Notes: generated by a model not told the origin, from the sequence alone. 64,000 nt of DNA from Roseivirga sp. BDSF3-8 (GCF_041449215.1 NZ_JBGNFV010000001.1:4481001-4545000), one strand, 5' to 3'; counted from the stretch's first letter, positions 1 through 10,193 are shown. Numbers and translations are program-made.

Positions 1-189
1 AAATGCATTAAGCCGCGTCCGCTGTGAGATAAAGAAAGACGGGTCATCACCTTCTGCTTTTAATGTGCGGTAGCCATTGCGAAACTGGGCTCTAGGCCTC
101 ATTTCAGCCCCTAGCGTAAACTGGGCCAGTGACAATTGGGTACAGGTCAGCAGGAGAATTCCTGAAAGAATCAGGCGTGTAAGAGTCAT
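1..189 (-). CDS. Outer-membrane porin-like protein, N-terminal part (cut by window edge)
   Basis: Reading leftwards from ATG at 189, 63 codons stay open to the window edge. The first about 22 residues form a clear Sec signal peptide ending LSLAQ. The mature part begins FTLGAEMRPRAQFRNGYR and continues with an FFISQRTRLN-like segment, which resembles the first strands of Bacteroidota alginate-export or porin-like beta-barrels. It starts 8 bp downstream of the stop of the sensor gene, so the two are probably co-transcribed. The family call rests on a short N-terminus only. Confidence 0.6.
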   Translation of the reverse strand, partial: MTLTRLILSGILLLTCTQLSLAQFTLGAEMRPRAQFRNGYRTLKAEGDDPSFFISQRTRLNAF

Positions 190-197
190 ACGTTAGG

Positions 198-1988
198 TTA
201 TCCTTTAGTTGTTTCAGAAGCTTTAAGCGAATCCAGTTCGGCTTTCAGGGCCTGGTTTTCCTCGGTAAGTTCCTGCTGGTTACGCAGCATCTCTTCCTGG
301 GTGGCCTGCATCTCTTCCTGGTTCTGACGTAGCTCTTCTTCCTGAGCTTTCATTTCGTCTGCCATCATCTGGGCTTTTTCCAGCAGATCACGCGTGGTTT
401 CATTGGTTCTTACTGATCCCACTGTAGAGGCGAGACTTTCGCATAATCGCTCGATCATAGCTACTTCATAGTCTTTGAAGACATTAAAAGAAGCTATCTC
501 CATCACACCGAATATATCATCATTATATTTCACGGGAAAAAGAACGATATTTTTTGGAGTGGCCTCACCCAGTCCTGAAGTGATAGTGAGGTAGTCATCC
601 GGAACTTCTGTAAGCACAGTGGTTTCTTTTTCTAGATAGCACTGCCCGGCCAGTCCCTGGCCTATCTCAATTGTTCGCTCCATGAATTTCTTACGATCAT
701 AAGCATACACGGAGGTCATCACGAGCTGCACACCATCCCCGCCGGGGCGCTCCTCGGCCAGGTAGATGGCAGCCTGATTTATGCCTACGTACTTTGCCAA
801 CGCCCTGAGAACCTCATCACAGAGTTTGACGGTATTTTCCTGATTGCTGCGGAGGATGTCCCCGAACATAGCCATGCCCTGTGTACTCCAGCTACGTTGC
901 TTTTCTTCTTCAGAGGTTTTTTGCAGCTTCTCTCGCATCTGAAGTAATTCATTGCCGAGCACATCCTGTTCACTCAAAGGAGTGAATTCATGGGTCAGGT
1001 TTCCGTTGCCTATCTCTTTTGCAAAATCCACATAGGAATTGGTGCCCTCCACCAGGTTATTCAGGGATTCTGTCATCTCCCCGATCTCATTTTTAGCTTT
1101 TCTTTGGATAAGTTCCACCTTTTCACCTCTTGCGAGCCTTTTAAGGCGGTCTTTCACCTGGTTTATCATCTGTACAATACTGCTGGTAAACCTGTATGTA
1201 AGTATAGAAGCAAAAACAAGCGCGGCAAAAGTGGCCAGTACAATGATCAGGTAGGTACGGCGCAGGTCATTGTAGTACTCTGTTTTCATTTCAGCCGCCA
1301 TAGCCGCCACACTATCTGTATAAACGCCTGATGAAATGATCCACCCGAGCGGTTTATAGAGCCTTGAGTAGCTTATTTTTTCCTCCTTCTCGCCAGTCTC
1401 TGGCTTTTCGATTACATATTCTACGAAAGCCTCACCTTCTGCCAGTGCACCTTCCACCCGTGCCTGATAGATGTTTTTACTATCGTACTTTTCCGTGTTA
1501 TACTTTTCAGCACTCATAACCTTACCTTCATTCTGAGGCTTGGCTGCGTGCATGATCATAGTAGGGTAGGGTAGCTGGGAGTTAGTGATCCAGAAGTAGC
1601 CGTTTCCTGAGTCAAAGCGAGAGTCCTTTAATATCCTTAAGGCTTCGTTTATAATCCCCTCTCTTGCCTGGGCGCCATATACTGTGAGAAGGCTGTCATC
1701 GGAGGCAGCCCGGTGCAGGCTGTCGTCAGGGATGAGGTTCTTTTTAATATATTCAAGCTGGTGGTTTGAGTCATTGGCCTGTTCATACTGAGAGTGAAGT
1801 ACGCCATACCCCACATCTACAATATCCTTGAGGTGCGTGCGGAGGTTGGCCATCTCCCTGTCTCTGAAATCTTTTATCTCCTTGTCGGTTTGCTGTTTGA
1901 TAAAATAAAGGGAGACACCGCTGACAAGCAAAGCAACGATGGTAAGCACGCCACACATCAGAAGAGTGACTTTCTTTTCCAGCTTCAT
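198..1988 (-). CDS. Membrane sensor protein: Cache - HAMP - GAF - coiled coil
   Basis: 596 residues. A first membrane helix (about 8-30) and a second (about 246-268) enclose an extracytoplasmic Cache-type ligand-binding region containing YFWI and GWIISSGVY motifs typical of single Cache 2 domains. A HAMP-like linker follows, then a GAF domain at about 370-525. The tail (about 530-590) is a very Glu/Gln-rich coiled coil with MQATQEEMLRNQQEL-type heptads. No methyl-accepting, histidine kinase or cyclase domain is present, so the output partner is unknown. Such Cache-HAMP-GAF proteins without an effector occur in Bacteroidota. The porin-like gene follows after 8 bp. Confidence 0.85.
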   Translation of the reverse strand: MKLEKKVTLLMCGVLTIVALLVSGVSLYFIKQQTDKEIKDFRDREMANLRTHLKDIVDVGYGVLHSQYEQANDSNHQLEYIKKNLIPDDSLHRAASDDSLLTVYGAQAREGIINEALRILKDSRFDSGNGYFWITNSQLPYPTMIMHAAKPQNEGKVMSAEKYNTEKYDSKNIYQARVEGALAEGEAFVEYVIEKPETGEKEEKISYSRLYKPLGWIISSGVYTDSVAAMAAEMKTEYYNDLRRTYLIIVLATFAALVFASILTYRFTSSIVQMINQVKDRLKRLARGEKVELIQRKAKNEIGEMTESLNNLVEGTNSYVDFAKEIGNGNLTHEFTPLSEQDVLGNELLQMREKLQKTSEEEKQRSWSTQGMAMFGDILRSNQENTVKLCDEVLRALAKYVGINQAAIYLAEERPGGDGVQLVMTSVYAYDRKKFMERTIEIGQGLAGQCYLEKETTVLTEVPDDYLTITSGLGEATPKNIVLFPVKYNDDIFGVMEIASFNVFKDYEVAMIERLCESLASTVGSVRTNETTRDLLEKAQMMADEMKAQEEELRQNQEEMQATQEEMLRNQQELTEENQALKAELDSLKASETTKG

Positions 1989-2120
1989 ATAGTTAAAATT
2001 AGATTAGGTGTTTGAACAAAACTAATTTTAATTTATACTTTAAATGGTTCTTAATGCGGCGTATTCTTACACCAATCAGGATTTTAGTGGAAATGATAGG
2101 TAGCGGCTATTGATTTTTCC

Positions 2121-2154
2121 AAAAAAAATGTCGTCCGCGGGGGCGAACGACATT
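2121..2154 (-). terminator. Rho-independent terminator of the acyl-CoA ligase gene
   Basis: Perfect 8-bp stem AATGTCGT (2127-2134) / ACGACATT (2147-2154) around a GC-rich loop. On the minus strand it is followed by a run of T (the A run at 2121-2128). It lies 25 bp beyond the stop of the ligase gene. Confidence 0.85.
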
Positions 2155-2178
2155 AAGAAATTTGCGATACTAATCAGA

Positions 2179-3738
2179 TCAGGCAGTTGCCATTTCAGCT
2201 TTCAGTTCCTTTTTCAGGATCTTGCCGGTAGCCGTCATAGGCAGAGCGTCTCTGAACTCGATGTGCCGTGGGTATTTATAGGCAGCCATTTTCTCTTTGC
2301 ACCAGGCTTTCAGTTCCTCATTACTTACCTGCTGCCCTTCTTTAAGCACAACATAGGCTTTCACTTCTTCCCCGTTCTCATCATCAGGTACGCCAATTAC
2401 GGCTACCATAGACACCGCAGGGTGTTGCATCATTTGCTCCTCTACTTCGCGAGGGTACACGTTAAATCCTCCACGGATGATCATGTCTTTGGTACGGTCC
2501 ACTATATAGTAGTAGCCGTCGTCGTCACGGGTGGCCACATCACCGGTATGCAGCCAGTCGTTACGTAAAGCACTATCATTTGCTTCGGGTTTGTTAAAAT
2601 AGCCTTTCATTACATTATGGCCACGTACGAGTAATTCACCTTTTTCTCCATTGGCCACCGGTTGCCCTTGCTCATCAGCCACCATCATTTGTACACCCCA
2701 TATAGGCGTACCGATGGAGCCGGGCTTACGTTCACGGTCAAGGTGGTTAAAGCTTACTACAGGAGAGCACTCGGACAGGCCATAACCTTCCAGGATAGGC
2801 ACCCCATATCTGGCTTCAAAGTCTTCGAGGACTTTGAGGGGCAGGGAAGAGCCACCAGCGACTGACAGCCTCAGGCTTTTACGTATATCATTGGTGTATT
2901 GCTCGCCTTCCTTAAAGTTAAGCATGGCCCAATACATGGTAGGGACGCCGGCGAATACGCTGATGGCGTCTTCTTTAAGAGAAGTGAACACAGCCTGCGG
3001 GTCAAAACGGGGCTGCAGGTAGGTAGTGGCGCCTGCCAGTATGCCCGCATTCATTTGTACCGTTTGACCAAAGCTGTGGAAGAGGGGCAATACGATAAGC
3101 TGACGGTCTTCGCTGGTAAACCCAAAGAGGTCTACACTGGCCCGGGCATTGTAAAACATGTTAAAGTGGGTAAGCTCGGCGCCCTTAGGCTTGCCGGTAG
3201 TGCCGCTGGTGTATAGGATGACTGCCGTGTCTTCTGGCCGGGTCTGTACCGTATCGTCCACAGGCTGCTGATTATGCATGAGCTGTCCCATGGTCTTGCT
3301 GCCTTCGTAGGGTGACTCAGCGGCCGGGTCTACCGTAATGGTAATGAAGTGTTCACAGCTATCCACCTGGGAAAAAGCAGCATACCCCATCTGACCAAGC
3401 GGAAGCTGCTCAGTGCCCTGGAAGCAGAAGTAGGCTTTGGCCTCGCTGTCCTGCAGGTGATAAGCGATCTCGTCAGGTTTAAGGAGGATATTAAGAGGTA
3501 CTACTGTAGCACCTGCTTTCAGTATACCGTAATAAGCCATAGGAAAATAGGGTAGGTTCGCGCAGCTCAGGGCCACTTTGTCTCCCTGGCGGATACCTGC
3601 CTGCCGAAGGCCGGCAGCTACCTGGTTGGCAGCGCCGTTTAGCTGGGCAAATGTCAGGGGGCGTCCTTGAAACACAATGGCTTCTTTATCAGCGTAACGC
3701 ACCGCACTTTCTTCCAGCAGGATGGCTAAGTTCAACAT
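2179..3738 (-). CDS. Long-chain fatty acid-CoA ligase (AMP-forming, ANL superfamily)
   Basis: 519 residues, a usual length for the family. The phosphate-binding motif YTSGTTGKPKG lies near residue 178, GYGLSECSP near 316, and the TGD/DRxKD hinge (HTGDVATRDDDG to DRTKDMIIRGG) near 395-420. The C-terminal lysine motif TATGKILKKEL is near 511, so all core catalytic features are present. It activates a carboxylic acid, probably a fatty acid, as acyl-AMP and then acyl-CoA in the cytoplasm. The exact substrate cannot be read from the sequence. It stands alone with its own terminator. Confidence 0.93.
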   Translation of the reverse strand: MLNLAILLEESAVRYADKEAIVFQGRPLTFAQLNGAANQVAAGLRQAGIRQGDKVALSCANLPYFPMAYYGILKAGATVVPLNILLKPDEIAYHLQDSEAKAYFCFQGTEQLPLGQMGYAAFSQVDSCEHFITITVDPAAESPYEGSKTMGQLMHNQQPVDDTVQTRPEDTAVILYTSGTTGKPKGAELTHFNMFYNARASVDLFGFTSEDRQLIVLPLFHSFGQTVQMNAGILAGATTYLQPRFDPQAVFTSLKEDAISVFAGVPTMYWAMLNFKEGEQYTNDIRKSLRLSVAGGSSLPLKVLEDFEARYGVPILEGYGLSECSPVVSFNHLDRERKPGSIGTPIWGVQMMVADEQGQPVANGEKGELLVRGHNVMKGYFNKPEANDSALRNDWLHTGDVATRDDDGYYYIVDRTKDMIIRGGFNVYPREVEEQMMQHPAVSMVAVIGVPDDENGEEVKAYVVLKEGQQVSNEELKAWCKEKMAAYKYPRHIEFRDALPMTATGKILKKELKAEMATA

Positions 3739-3920
3739 AGTATTTTCTTTTTTCAGGTTTGTGTGAATGATTTCAGGTGTAAAAGATAAGGAAAATTTAG
3801 AGGATAGCAGACAGGTGAAAATTTTTTGTCCTTGTATGGAAAAGCCTCTATGCGAGCATCCAGAGTATAGTATTTCTATAACCTGTCTGTCCTTTTTGCA
3901 AAGAAAACCACTACTACACC

Positions 3921-5141
3921 ATGAGAAACCTCCTCTTATTCACCCTTTTGGTTACTACTGCCTTCCAAGCCATAGGGCAGGAATTCACCACCTATGATAA
4001 TGGCCTGATATACAGTAAACGTACTATGTTTGAATTGCGTGGCATTGTAGACTCGCTGAACCTAACCTACAAAACATGCGATCTTAACCGTACTTATGCT
4101 TCTGTTCCTCAGGCACAAGGGTTTTACATCAGCCTCACCGAAGGCAATATGAAGGAGGCCTTTTCCGATATGAAGGACCACATTCCGCTGAAGGCCTTCA
4201 GGGAAAAGTACCCTGTGGCAGAAATATCTGACACGCTGCTGGTAATTTCTACTGCTTATACAAATCGTGACCAGGAGGAAAAGGTCCGCCTTTTCAGTAT
4301 GGGTATGGAAGGAAGTGGCAACTCCCTATATTGTGATGCGGATGTATACAAGGAAGGTGACACCGGCTATTATGTAGTACATTATCCTGCAAACGAATAT
4401 TCAAAGGAATATATGGAGGCTTATTATATACCACAAACTTTTCACTCCGCGGTCATGCCCAGTACATATGCCCATAAGGTAGGCTATGCGGACTGTCTGA
4501 TAGACACCACCACCTCTAAGTTTACCCGTGATGCCACCTATGGAAATGTCGATATGCCTGACAATTGGGAGGCCCTGTCTGATAAAAAAAAGGAAAAACT
4601 TCTGAGCCGTATGCGACAAACCCGGGTGATGGGTATGTGCAGTATGGATGACAGCCCAAGGCGCCATGCGGTGAATATGGCAGTGCTGTCCGCCGCTACT
4701 GTCAACTGGCAAGTCTTCCTGCGAGCCCATCTGGATATTATGAATGATCGCTTTGAGCGCTTAAGCGACGGTAATTATGCATGGACCAGGCGGCAGACCT
4801 ATATAAAGGAACTGGAGGAGCTTAATATACAGGTGCTGGACCTGATGATAGGTATATCCCTGCGCACAGCTGATCCTGCTGAGCACCACTACACCAGCAG
4901 CGTGAGCCGTACTGCCCGGGCCCTTAGCGAAACCCGGTATCCGGAAGTAACTGAGGCTACCCTGCTGGCTATGGTCACTGATGCTAAGCTGGACGTTTTT
5001 AATCGCCTAATTGGGTTTTACCTGATTTCAGGGTATGCGGATTATCTGGAGGACGAAACCCATAAGGCCCGTTTGGAGAAAGACATTGCCGCTGCTGTGG
5101 CAACACTGCCGGAGTACATCACACGTGAAGTAGAAAATTAG
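3921..5141 (+). CDS. Secreted protein of unknown function
   Basis: 406 residues with an N-terminal signal peptide (MRNLLLFTLLVTTAFQAIGQ, cleavage probably after AIGQ). I recognise no family. The mature protein is mixed alpha/beta, with no lipobox, no C-terminal sorting signal and no later membrane segment. It precedes the exosortase K locus by 164 bp but shares no visible motif with that system. Confidence 0.7.
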   Translation: MRNLLLFTLLVTTAFQAIGQEFTTYDNGLIYSKRTMFELRGIVDSLNLTYKTCDLNRTYASVPQAQGFYISLTEGNMKEAFSDMKDHIPLKAFREKYPVAEISDTLLVISTAYTNRDQEEKVRLFSMGMEGSGNSLYCDADVYKEGDTGYYVVHYPANEYSKEYMEAYYIPQTFHSAVMPSTYAHKVGYADCLIDTTTSKFTRDATYGNVDMPDNWEALSDKKKEKLLSRMRQTRVMGMCSMDDSPRRHAVNMAVLSAATVNWQVFLRAHLDIMNDRFERLSDGNYAWTRRQTYIKELEELNIQVLDLMIGISLRTADPAEHHYTSSVSRTARALSETRYPEVTEATLLAMVTDAKLDVFNRLIGFYLISGYADYLEDETHKARLEKDIAAAVATLPEYITREVEN

Positions 5142-5305
5142 GCCGGGGTAAAACGATAATTCTTTAATTACCAGCTTCGGAGAACATGGCCTGGCTCCAG
5201 AGAGCAAAGTGCCTGCACCCCCTGTATTATTACAAAAACAAGTATTAGTAATACTTCTACTGACTGTTTTGCGTTTTCAATGTACATTTGTCCGGACTGA
5301 TAAAT

Positions 5306-5848
5306 ATGAAAAATGCTCTTACCCGTCCCCGGATGTTTGGCTTCGGGGTGGCTACACTTATCTTTCTGGGCCTGAAACTTCTGTTCCGCCAGGCGGATAC
5401 AGCTTTCTTTCAGTTTCTGCTGGCCCCGGTCAACTTTCTGGTTTGTCTGCTATCCGATAGCAACTCAGTTTACATGCCGGAACAGGGGTATTATCATGCC
5501 TTTTATGGGTTTATGATCGATAAATCTTGCAGCGGATATAACCTGATGCTACTCTGCTATTTGATGCTTACGTACCTCTTGCTCAGGTATACGAAAAGAG
5601 CTCACTGGGTCTTAACTGCCGTGCCGATAACCCTGGCCCTGGCGTATGTTTTCACCATTTTGGTGAATGCTTCCCGGATTCTCATGTCCATGACCTTTGA
5701 GCCTGCCATGGTGAGAAGGGTAGCCTTGGATGAGGTCATCCTTCACGAGGGGATGGGAATAGCTACTCATATTACTTTTCTGGTGCTGCTCTACATAATT
5801 TCTGAAACATTCCTGAGACGTAAAAACCTCCATGCGCAATCTGTTTAA
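5306..5848 (+). CDS. xrtK: Exosortase K (XrtK)
   Basis: 180 residues from ATG 5306; a TTG six codons upstream is less likely. It is a polytopic membrane protein with the exosortase/archaeosortase triad: Cys75 in DKSCSGYNL, Arg124 in NASRI and His147 in LHEGMGI. Exosortases are thought to be transpeptidases that cut C-terminal tripartite sorting signals. The short length and the DKSCSGYNL/HEGMGI motifs fit the K subfamily, which pairs with MSEP-CTERM proteins. The next gene overlaps its end by 17 bp and carries exactly that signal, which makes the subfamily call strong. Confidence 0.92.
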   Translation: MKNALTRPRMFGFGVATLIFLGLKLLFRQADTAFFQFLLAPVNFLVCLLSDSNSVYMPEQGYYHAFYGFMIDKSCSGYNLMLLCYLMLTYLLLRYTKRAHWVLTAVPITLALAYVFTILVNASRILMSMTFEPAMVRRVALDEVILHEGMGIATHITFLVLLYIISETFLRRKNLHAQSV

Positions 5849-8642
5849 CCCCTGGTGGCTGTTTATCATAAACACCCTGCCGATTTGCATTCTGTTTTTT
5901 CTCTATGGGGCGCAGTACAGCATCATTCAATCGGAACTGAATCCTGAGAGCATCTTTTTATGGAAGGTGTTTGGGGGCATCCTTGGCTGTATGGCCCTGC
6001 TGAATGCAGCCTATACGGTCTATCTGATCATAAGAAAAAAACCAGTAAGCCTTTGGTACGCTGCTGTGGCTCTGTGCGGCTATACTGTATTCCTGTACGT
6101 GATGATGATTCACTATGATGATCTCATCGGTGGGGCCATTCCGGATTGGATGATAGCTGAAAACCTTCCCTTATATCCGCTTACTTTCTTAATGCCTACC
6201 CTGGCTTTTGTCATGGCAGAGCTGATCTATAAACTTACCCCATCCAGAAGTAGCCAGGCTGGCTGGCTGAGTCTTGCGGGCGCTGTGAGCATACCCCTTC
6301 TTTTCTTCTTTTATATTAGTGTCATTTCCTCCCTTTGGCACCCTGATCCCGGGCGGTTTGGTACGCATGCGCTTTTTTTATTATTCATCGCGCTTACCCT
6401 GGGTTTCCTCTTTCTGTTATTCCGGGCCGGTTATATACTGGTATATAAGAACTCAGACAGGCTAAATAAATATGCGCTCGTCTGGAAGGTGCCCTTTGCC
6501 ATCGTGTTTCCTCTCCTAGGCCTTGCGCTGAACCAGGGTTTACTTTATAATGATTTTGGTAGTTCGAATGGACTGTTTGGTAACTTTGGTGATCCATGGT
6601 TTTTTATTCTGGCCGTTGTAAACGGGATCCTCCTATGCCTGCCTCCGCTTCGTAAGAAGCGCCTCAGACTGGCCGTATTTACCGGAAGGAGCATCACCTT
6701 TTCCTACACCTTATACTTTTTCTTCGTACTGCTTCCTTATCTGCCCCTTTCCATCATAGCCATCATCGCTTTTGGCTTAGGATTTTTAATGTTATCCCCC
6801 TCCTTGCTTATAGTAGTGCATGTGCGGGAGTTATGGCAAGATATACGTGATCTATCTGTCTTTTATTCCAAAAAGTTACTTTATGGACTACTTGCTTTAA
6901 GCTTTCTGGTGCTACCAGGCCTTATTACCGCTACTTATATGCATGACCGGCAGGAGCTCTTTGCCATACTGGAGTATATGGACTATCCTGATTATAGCAA
7001 AACGTATGAGCCGGATAGGAAGACCCTGCTGAAAGTGGTCAGAAACAGCCAACATACCCAGGTGGCATCGAGGGGTAGGGTGTCTTTTGGAACCCCCTTC
7101 TTGAGTACGTTTTATCACTGGCTGGTAATGGATAACCTGGTGCTATCCAATACCAAGATGGAGAAGATAGAGCGCGTGTTTGCCCTGCCTGAACATGTAG
7201 GGCTACAGCGGCGACAGAATGAGCCTCAGGAAGCTGAGGTAAGGATAAACCATTCGGAGGTAAGCAGCAAGTATGACGAAGCAAGCGGCACATGGAGAAG
7301 TTGGGTAGCGCTGGAAATTACCAACTACAGCACCAGCGATCAGAATGGGGAATACATTACCACACTGAACCTGCCCCAAGGCTGCTACATAAGCGACTAT
7401 TATCTGTACGTAGGAGACAGAAAGGAATACGGGATCCTGGCTGAAAAGAAATCGGCCCTATGGGTGTATACTCAGATCCGGGGGTATAGGAGGGACCCGG
7501 GTATATTATACTATCTCACCGTCAATAAAGTGGCGTTTCGTGTATTTCCTTTTTTAAAAGGTGAAGTAAGGCGCACAGGTATTGAATTTGTGCATAAAGA
7601 ACCGGTGGAGTTGATCATTGACGATCATACACTGATGCTTGGAGAAGCACAGGTTTTGGATTCAGAAATTATAGATGGTAAGCATGCCGTGTATATCCCC
7701 TCTGACCGGAAGGCGGCTCTGCCCCCGGCTAATCGTACCCCATATTACCACTTTATAATTGATGCCTCTGTGCGGGCCAGTCATGATCATATTATCAGCG
7801 CAATGGATGCTTTCAGTAAAGCAGGCACAGAGAGGTTAGAAGGTGCACAAATAAGTTTGGTGAATAGTACCGTGCGTACCATGGACTATACGGAAAAATG
7901 GCGTGAACAAGTAGCGGGAATTACGCTTGAAAACGGCTTTTTTGCAGAGAGGGCCATGCGACAGATATTGGCCCGGCATTACCAGGATAATGCCCCTGCA
8001 TACCCTGTCATGATTGTGATAAGTGACAGCTTGTCTGAAGGAATCTGGCCGGAGAGTTTTGCGGATATGCAATTTGCAGTGCCCGAATCAAGTGCCTTTT
8101 ATCATCTGCAGCCCGACGGGTCTTTACGTACTCACTCCCTGATTTCAGAGCCCTCTTTGCCTGTCACCAATGATAGGCTGCTTAGCCGTGAATTTGACGT
8201 GGTACAGTGGGAACACGAGGGGAAGGTTCATTACCTGAGATTGGATGGCAGGGCGAGTGTGGTGCTGAAAAATGACCTGTTTACCTTACCGGAAGCCGAC
8301 ATACATGAGAAAAGCTGGCAGAGTGCCCTGGCCTTGCAGGCCAAGCAGATGGCTCACATACTGCACCCCGAGGTGGCAGGTGATGAATGGCTGCAGATGG
8401 TGAAGTATAGTTTCCTCTCTAAAGTAATGACCCCTGCCACTTCATACATCGTGGTAGAAACAGAGGCGCAGAAAGCCATGCTGATGAAAAAGCAGGAAGA
8501 GGTATTGTCCGGAAATCCGTCACTGGATGCAGGGGAGGATGTGGCCCGCATGAGTGAGCCGGAATGGTATATACTGGCCGCGTTACTTATCCTGTTTATA
8601 TACTACAGGCAACGCCGCGCAGCCAAAAGGTCTGCTGTATAG
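5832..8642 (+). CDS. MSEP-CTERM sorting-domain protein, dedicated exosortase K substrate
   Basis: 936 residues. The first about 380 form a cluster of hydrophobic helices (roughly ten membrane segments). A large extracytoplasmic region follows with a VIT-like part (residues about 495-610, beginning VALEITNYS) and a von Willebrand A-like part after about 640. The C-terminus has the sorting signal: MSEP (MSEPEWYILAALLILFIYYR), one hydrophobic helix, then a basic tail RQRRAAKRSAV. Overlap with xrtK implies translational coupling. By family knowledge it is the sole target of XrtK; its cellular job is unknown. Confidence 0.92.
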   Translation: MRNLFNPWWLFIINTLPICILFFLYGAQYSIIQSELNPESIFLWKVFGGILGCMALLNAAYTVYLIIRKKPVSLWYAAVALCGYTVFLYVMMIHYDDLIGGAIPDWMIAENLPLYPLTFLMPTLAFVMAELIYKLTPSRSSQAGWLSLAGAVSIPLLFFFYISVISSLWHPDPGRFGTHALFLLFIALTLGFLFLLFRAGYILVYKNSDRLNKYALVWKVPFAIVFPLLGLALNQGLLYNDFGSSNGLFGNFGDPWFFILAVVNGILLCLPPLRKKRLRLAVFTGRSITFSYTLYFFFVLLPYLPLSIIAIIAFGLGFLMLSPSLLIVVHVRELWQDIRDLSVFYSKKLLYGLLALSFLVLPGLITATYMHDRQELFAILEYMDYPDYSKTYEPDRKTLLKVVRNSQHTQVASRGRVSFGTPFLSTFYHWLVMDNLVLSNTKMEKIERVFALPEHVGLQRRQNEPQEAEVRINHSEVSSKYDEASGTWRSWVALEITNYSTSDQNGEYITTLNLPQGCYISDYYLYVGDRKEYGILAEKKSALWVYTQIRGYRRDPGILYYLTVNKVAFRVFPFLKGEVRRTGIEFVHKEPVELIIDDHTLMLGEAQVLDSEIIDGKHAVYIPSDRKAALPPANRTPYYHFIIDASVRASHDHIISAMDAFSKAGTERLEGAQISLVNSTVRTMDYTEKWREQVAGITLENGFFAERAMRQILARHYQDNAPAYPVMIVISDSLSEGIWPESFADMQFAVPESSAFYHLQPDGSLRTHSLISEPSLPVTNDRLLSREFDVVQWEHEGKVHYLRLDGRASVVLKNDLFTLPEADIHEKSWQSALALQAKQMAHILHPEVAGDEWLQMVKYSFLSKVMTPATSYIVVETEAQKAMLMKKQEEVLSGNPSLDAGEDVARMSEPEWYILAALLILFIYYRQRRAAKRSAV

Positions 8643-8649
8643 GGTAGTC

Positions 8650-9192
8650 TTATTCCACCCGGAATTGAGTGCATAGCGTAGTGTCTGTACCGTTCATGTT
8701 CATTTGCTTGCACAGGCGATACAGACCTTTATCAAAGGTATAATAATCTCCTGTGCGAAGGTCAATGCTCATTTCCCTGGACTGTCCGGCCTGCACTTCC
8801 ATAGCGATATCATTAAAAGCGATTTCGTCCAGGTAGTCAAGCTTATTCCATTCCCCGTTGCTGCTCTCTTCCACATGAAACCGTTCACCAAAGGTGAGCA
8901 CCTCGTCAGTATTATTGGTTATTGTAATTCGGGCCATCTCCATAGAGTCGGCGATAAAGGTAGGCGGCTCAATGGCCATTATTATACCGTTTGCCTCATT
9001 TTCAGACATATCTGTGCTCATACCCGGGGTCTGCTCTGCCGCCTCAGTGGTATCCGCTGTATTTTGCTTCCGTTCCTCACCATCCTGAGAGTCACAAGCA
9101 TACGTGATAAGTACCATACATAATATGGCCAGCAGGCTGGCAAATTTGAAAAAAATTGTTTTTGCTTGTAATGTTCTGAATATTGATCCCAT
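8650..9192 (-). CDS. Lipoprotein with a bacterial Ig-like (Big_14-type) domain
   Basis: 180 residues. The N-terminus is hydrophobic and ends LITYACDSQ, a lipobox-like cysteine. A Thr/Glu-rich linker is followed by a beta domain with ARITITNNTDEVLTFG and GLYRLCKQ segments, the pattern of the Ig-like Big_14 family (N-T pairs, FHVEES..GEW, YRL). No enzyme motif is seen. It converges with the MSEP-CTERM gene, 8 bp apart. Confidence 0.7.
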   Translation of the reverse strand: MGSIFRTLQAKTIFFKFASLLAILCMVLITYACDSQDGEERKQNTADTTEAAEQTPGMSTDMSENEANGIIMAIEPPTFIADSMEMARITITNNTDEVLTFGERFHVEESSNGEWNKLDYLDEIAFNDIAMEVQAGQSREMSIDLRTGDYYTFDKGLYRLCKQMNMNGTDTTLCTQFRVE

Positions 9193-9236
9193 ACTTCCTA
9201 TAACGGATCTTTTAGCAAAGTGTCACAGCAAAGGCT

Positions 9237-10193
9237 TTATTTGATCTTCTTCAGGGCTGTTTTCTTTATCATACCCCCGCGTGTGTCCTTCACGGATGAC
9301 ATGATGAGAAAGGCGTTAGGGTCCACCTTATCTATTTCCGTTTTCAGACGCGCTACCTCCAGGCGCGTGATTACCGTATATACGATACGGGTCTCTGCAT
9401 GAACGCCTTCTACCTTGCTGTAGCCCTTCTCACCTTTAAGAATAGTACAGCCCCGGTGCATGCGCTCAATGATAGCCTGCCTGATGCCGTCCGTATGGTC
9501 AGAGATTATGATGACTCCCGTGTACTCCTCTATACCATCTATGACAAAGTCCGCTGTCTTACTGGCTGCAAAGTAGGTAAGTATGGCATATAGGGCGATC
9601 TGCACTGTGAATACATAGGCCGCCGTGAGAAATATAAAGAGGTTAAAGATCAGAATTACATTGCCTACACTTAGCGAGGTTTTTTTGCTGACATAAATAG
9701 CCAGCACCTCTGTGCCATCAATAATGGCTCCGCCGCGAATGGCCAGGCCTATGCCCAGTCCCAGAAAGAAACCGCCAAAGGTGGCCACCAGAATCTTGTC
9801 CTGCGTGATGGCAGGGTAGGGTATCAGGTAAATGGCGAGGGATAGCATGATAATGCCCAGGATACTTTTATAAGCAAAGCGCTTATTTACCGCCCAAAAG
9901 GCCAGCGCCAGGAAGGGCAGGTTAAACAAGAAAATTAGAAGGGATAGGGGAATGTCCGTAAATACATCCACGATCAGGGAAATACCCATCACCCCGCCAT
10001 CAATAAAGTGATTGGGTATAAGAAATCCCTTGAGGCCAAATGATGCAGCGAGTACCCCCACACTCAGGTTAAAAAAGTCGCTGAGGGCATGTTTAAGGTC
10101 TACTTTCAGGTCACGCAGCCTTCCTGCCCCGGACTTAGGGCCGCCAAGCAGGCGATTAAGGGATACTAAGGTGATACGAAGGGCTTTATTCAT
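9237..10193 (-). CDS. YitT family membrane protein (DUF161 plus DUF2179)
   Basis: 318 residues. After a basic N-terminus there are about five or six membrane helices containing the FNLPFLALAF and GGAIIDGTEVLA segments of the YitT family. A soluble C-terminal DUF2179 domain follows (GVIIISDHTDGIRQAII to VDPNAFLIMSSV). The biochemical role of the family is not established; transport or sensing has been suggested. It is a single gene divergent from the beta-lactamase-like gene. Confidence 0.92.
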   Translation of the reverse strand: MNKALRITLVSLNRLLGGPKSGAGRLRDLKVDLKHALSDFFNLSVGVLAASFGLKGFLIPNHFIDGGVMGISLIVDVFTDIPLSLLIFLFNLPFLALAFWAVNKRFAYKSILGIIMLSLAIYLIPYPAITQDKILVATFGGFFLGLGIGLAIRGGAIIDGTEVLAIYVSKKTSLSVGNVILIFNLFIFLTAAYVFTVQIALYAILTYFAASKTADFVIDGIEEYTGVIIISDHTDGIRQAIIERMHRGCTILKGEKGYSKVEGVHAETRIVYTVITRLEVARLKTEIDKVDPNAFLIMSSVKDTRGGMIKKTALKKIK

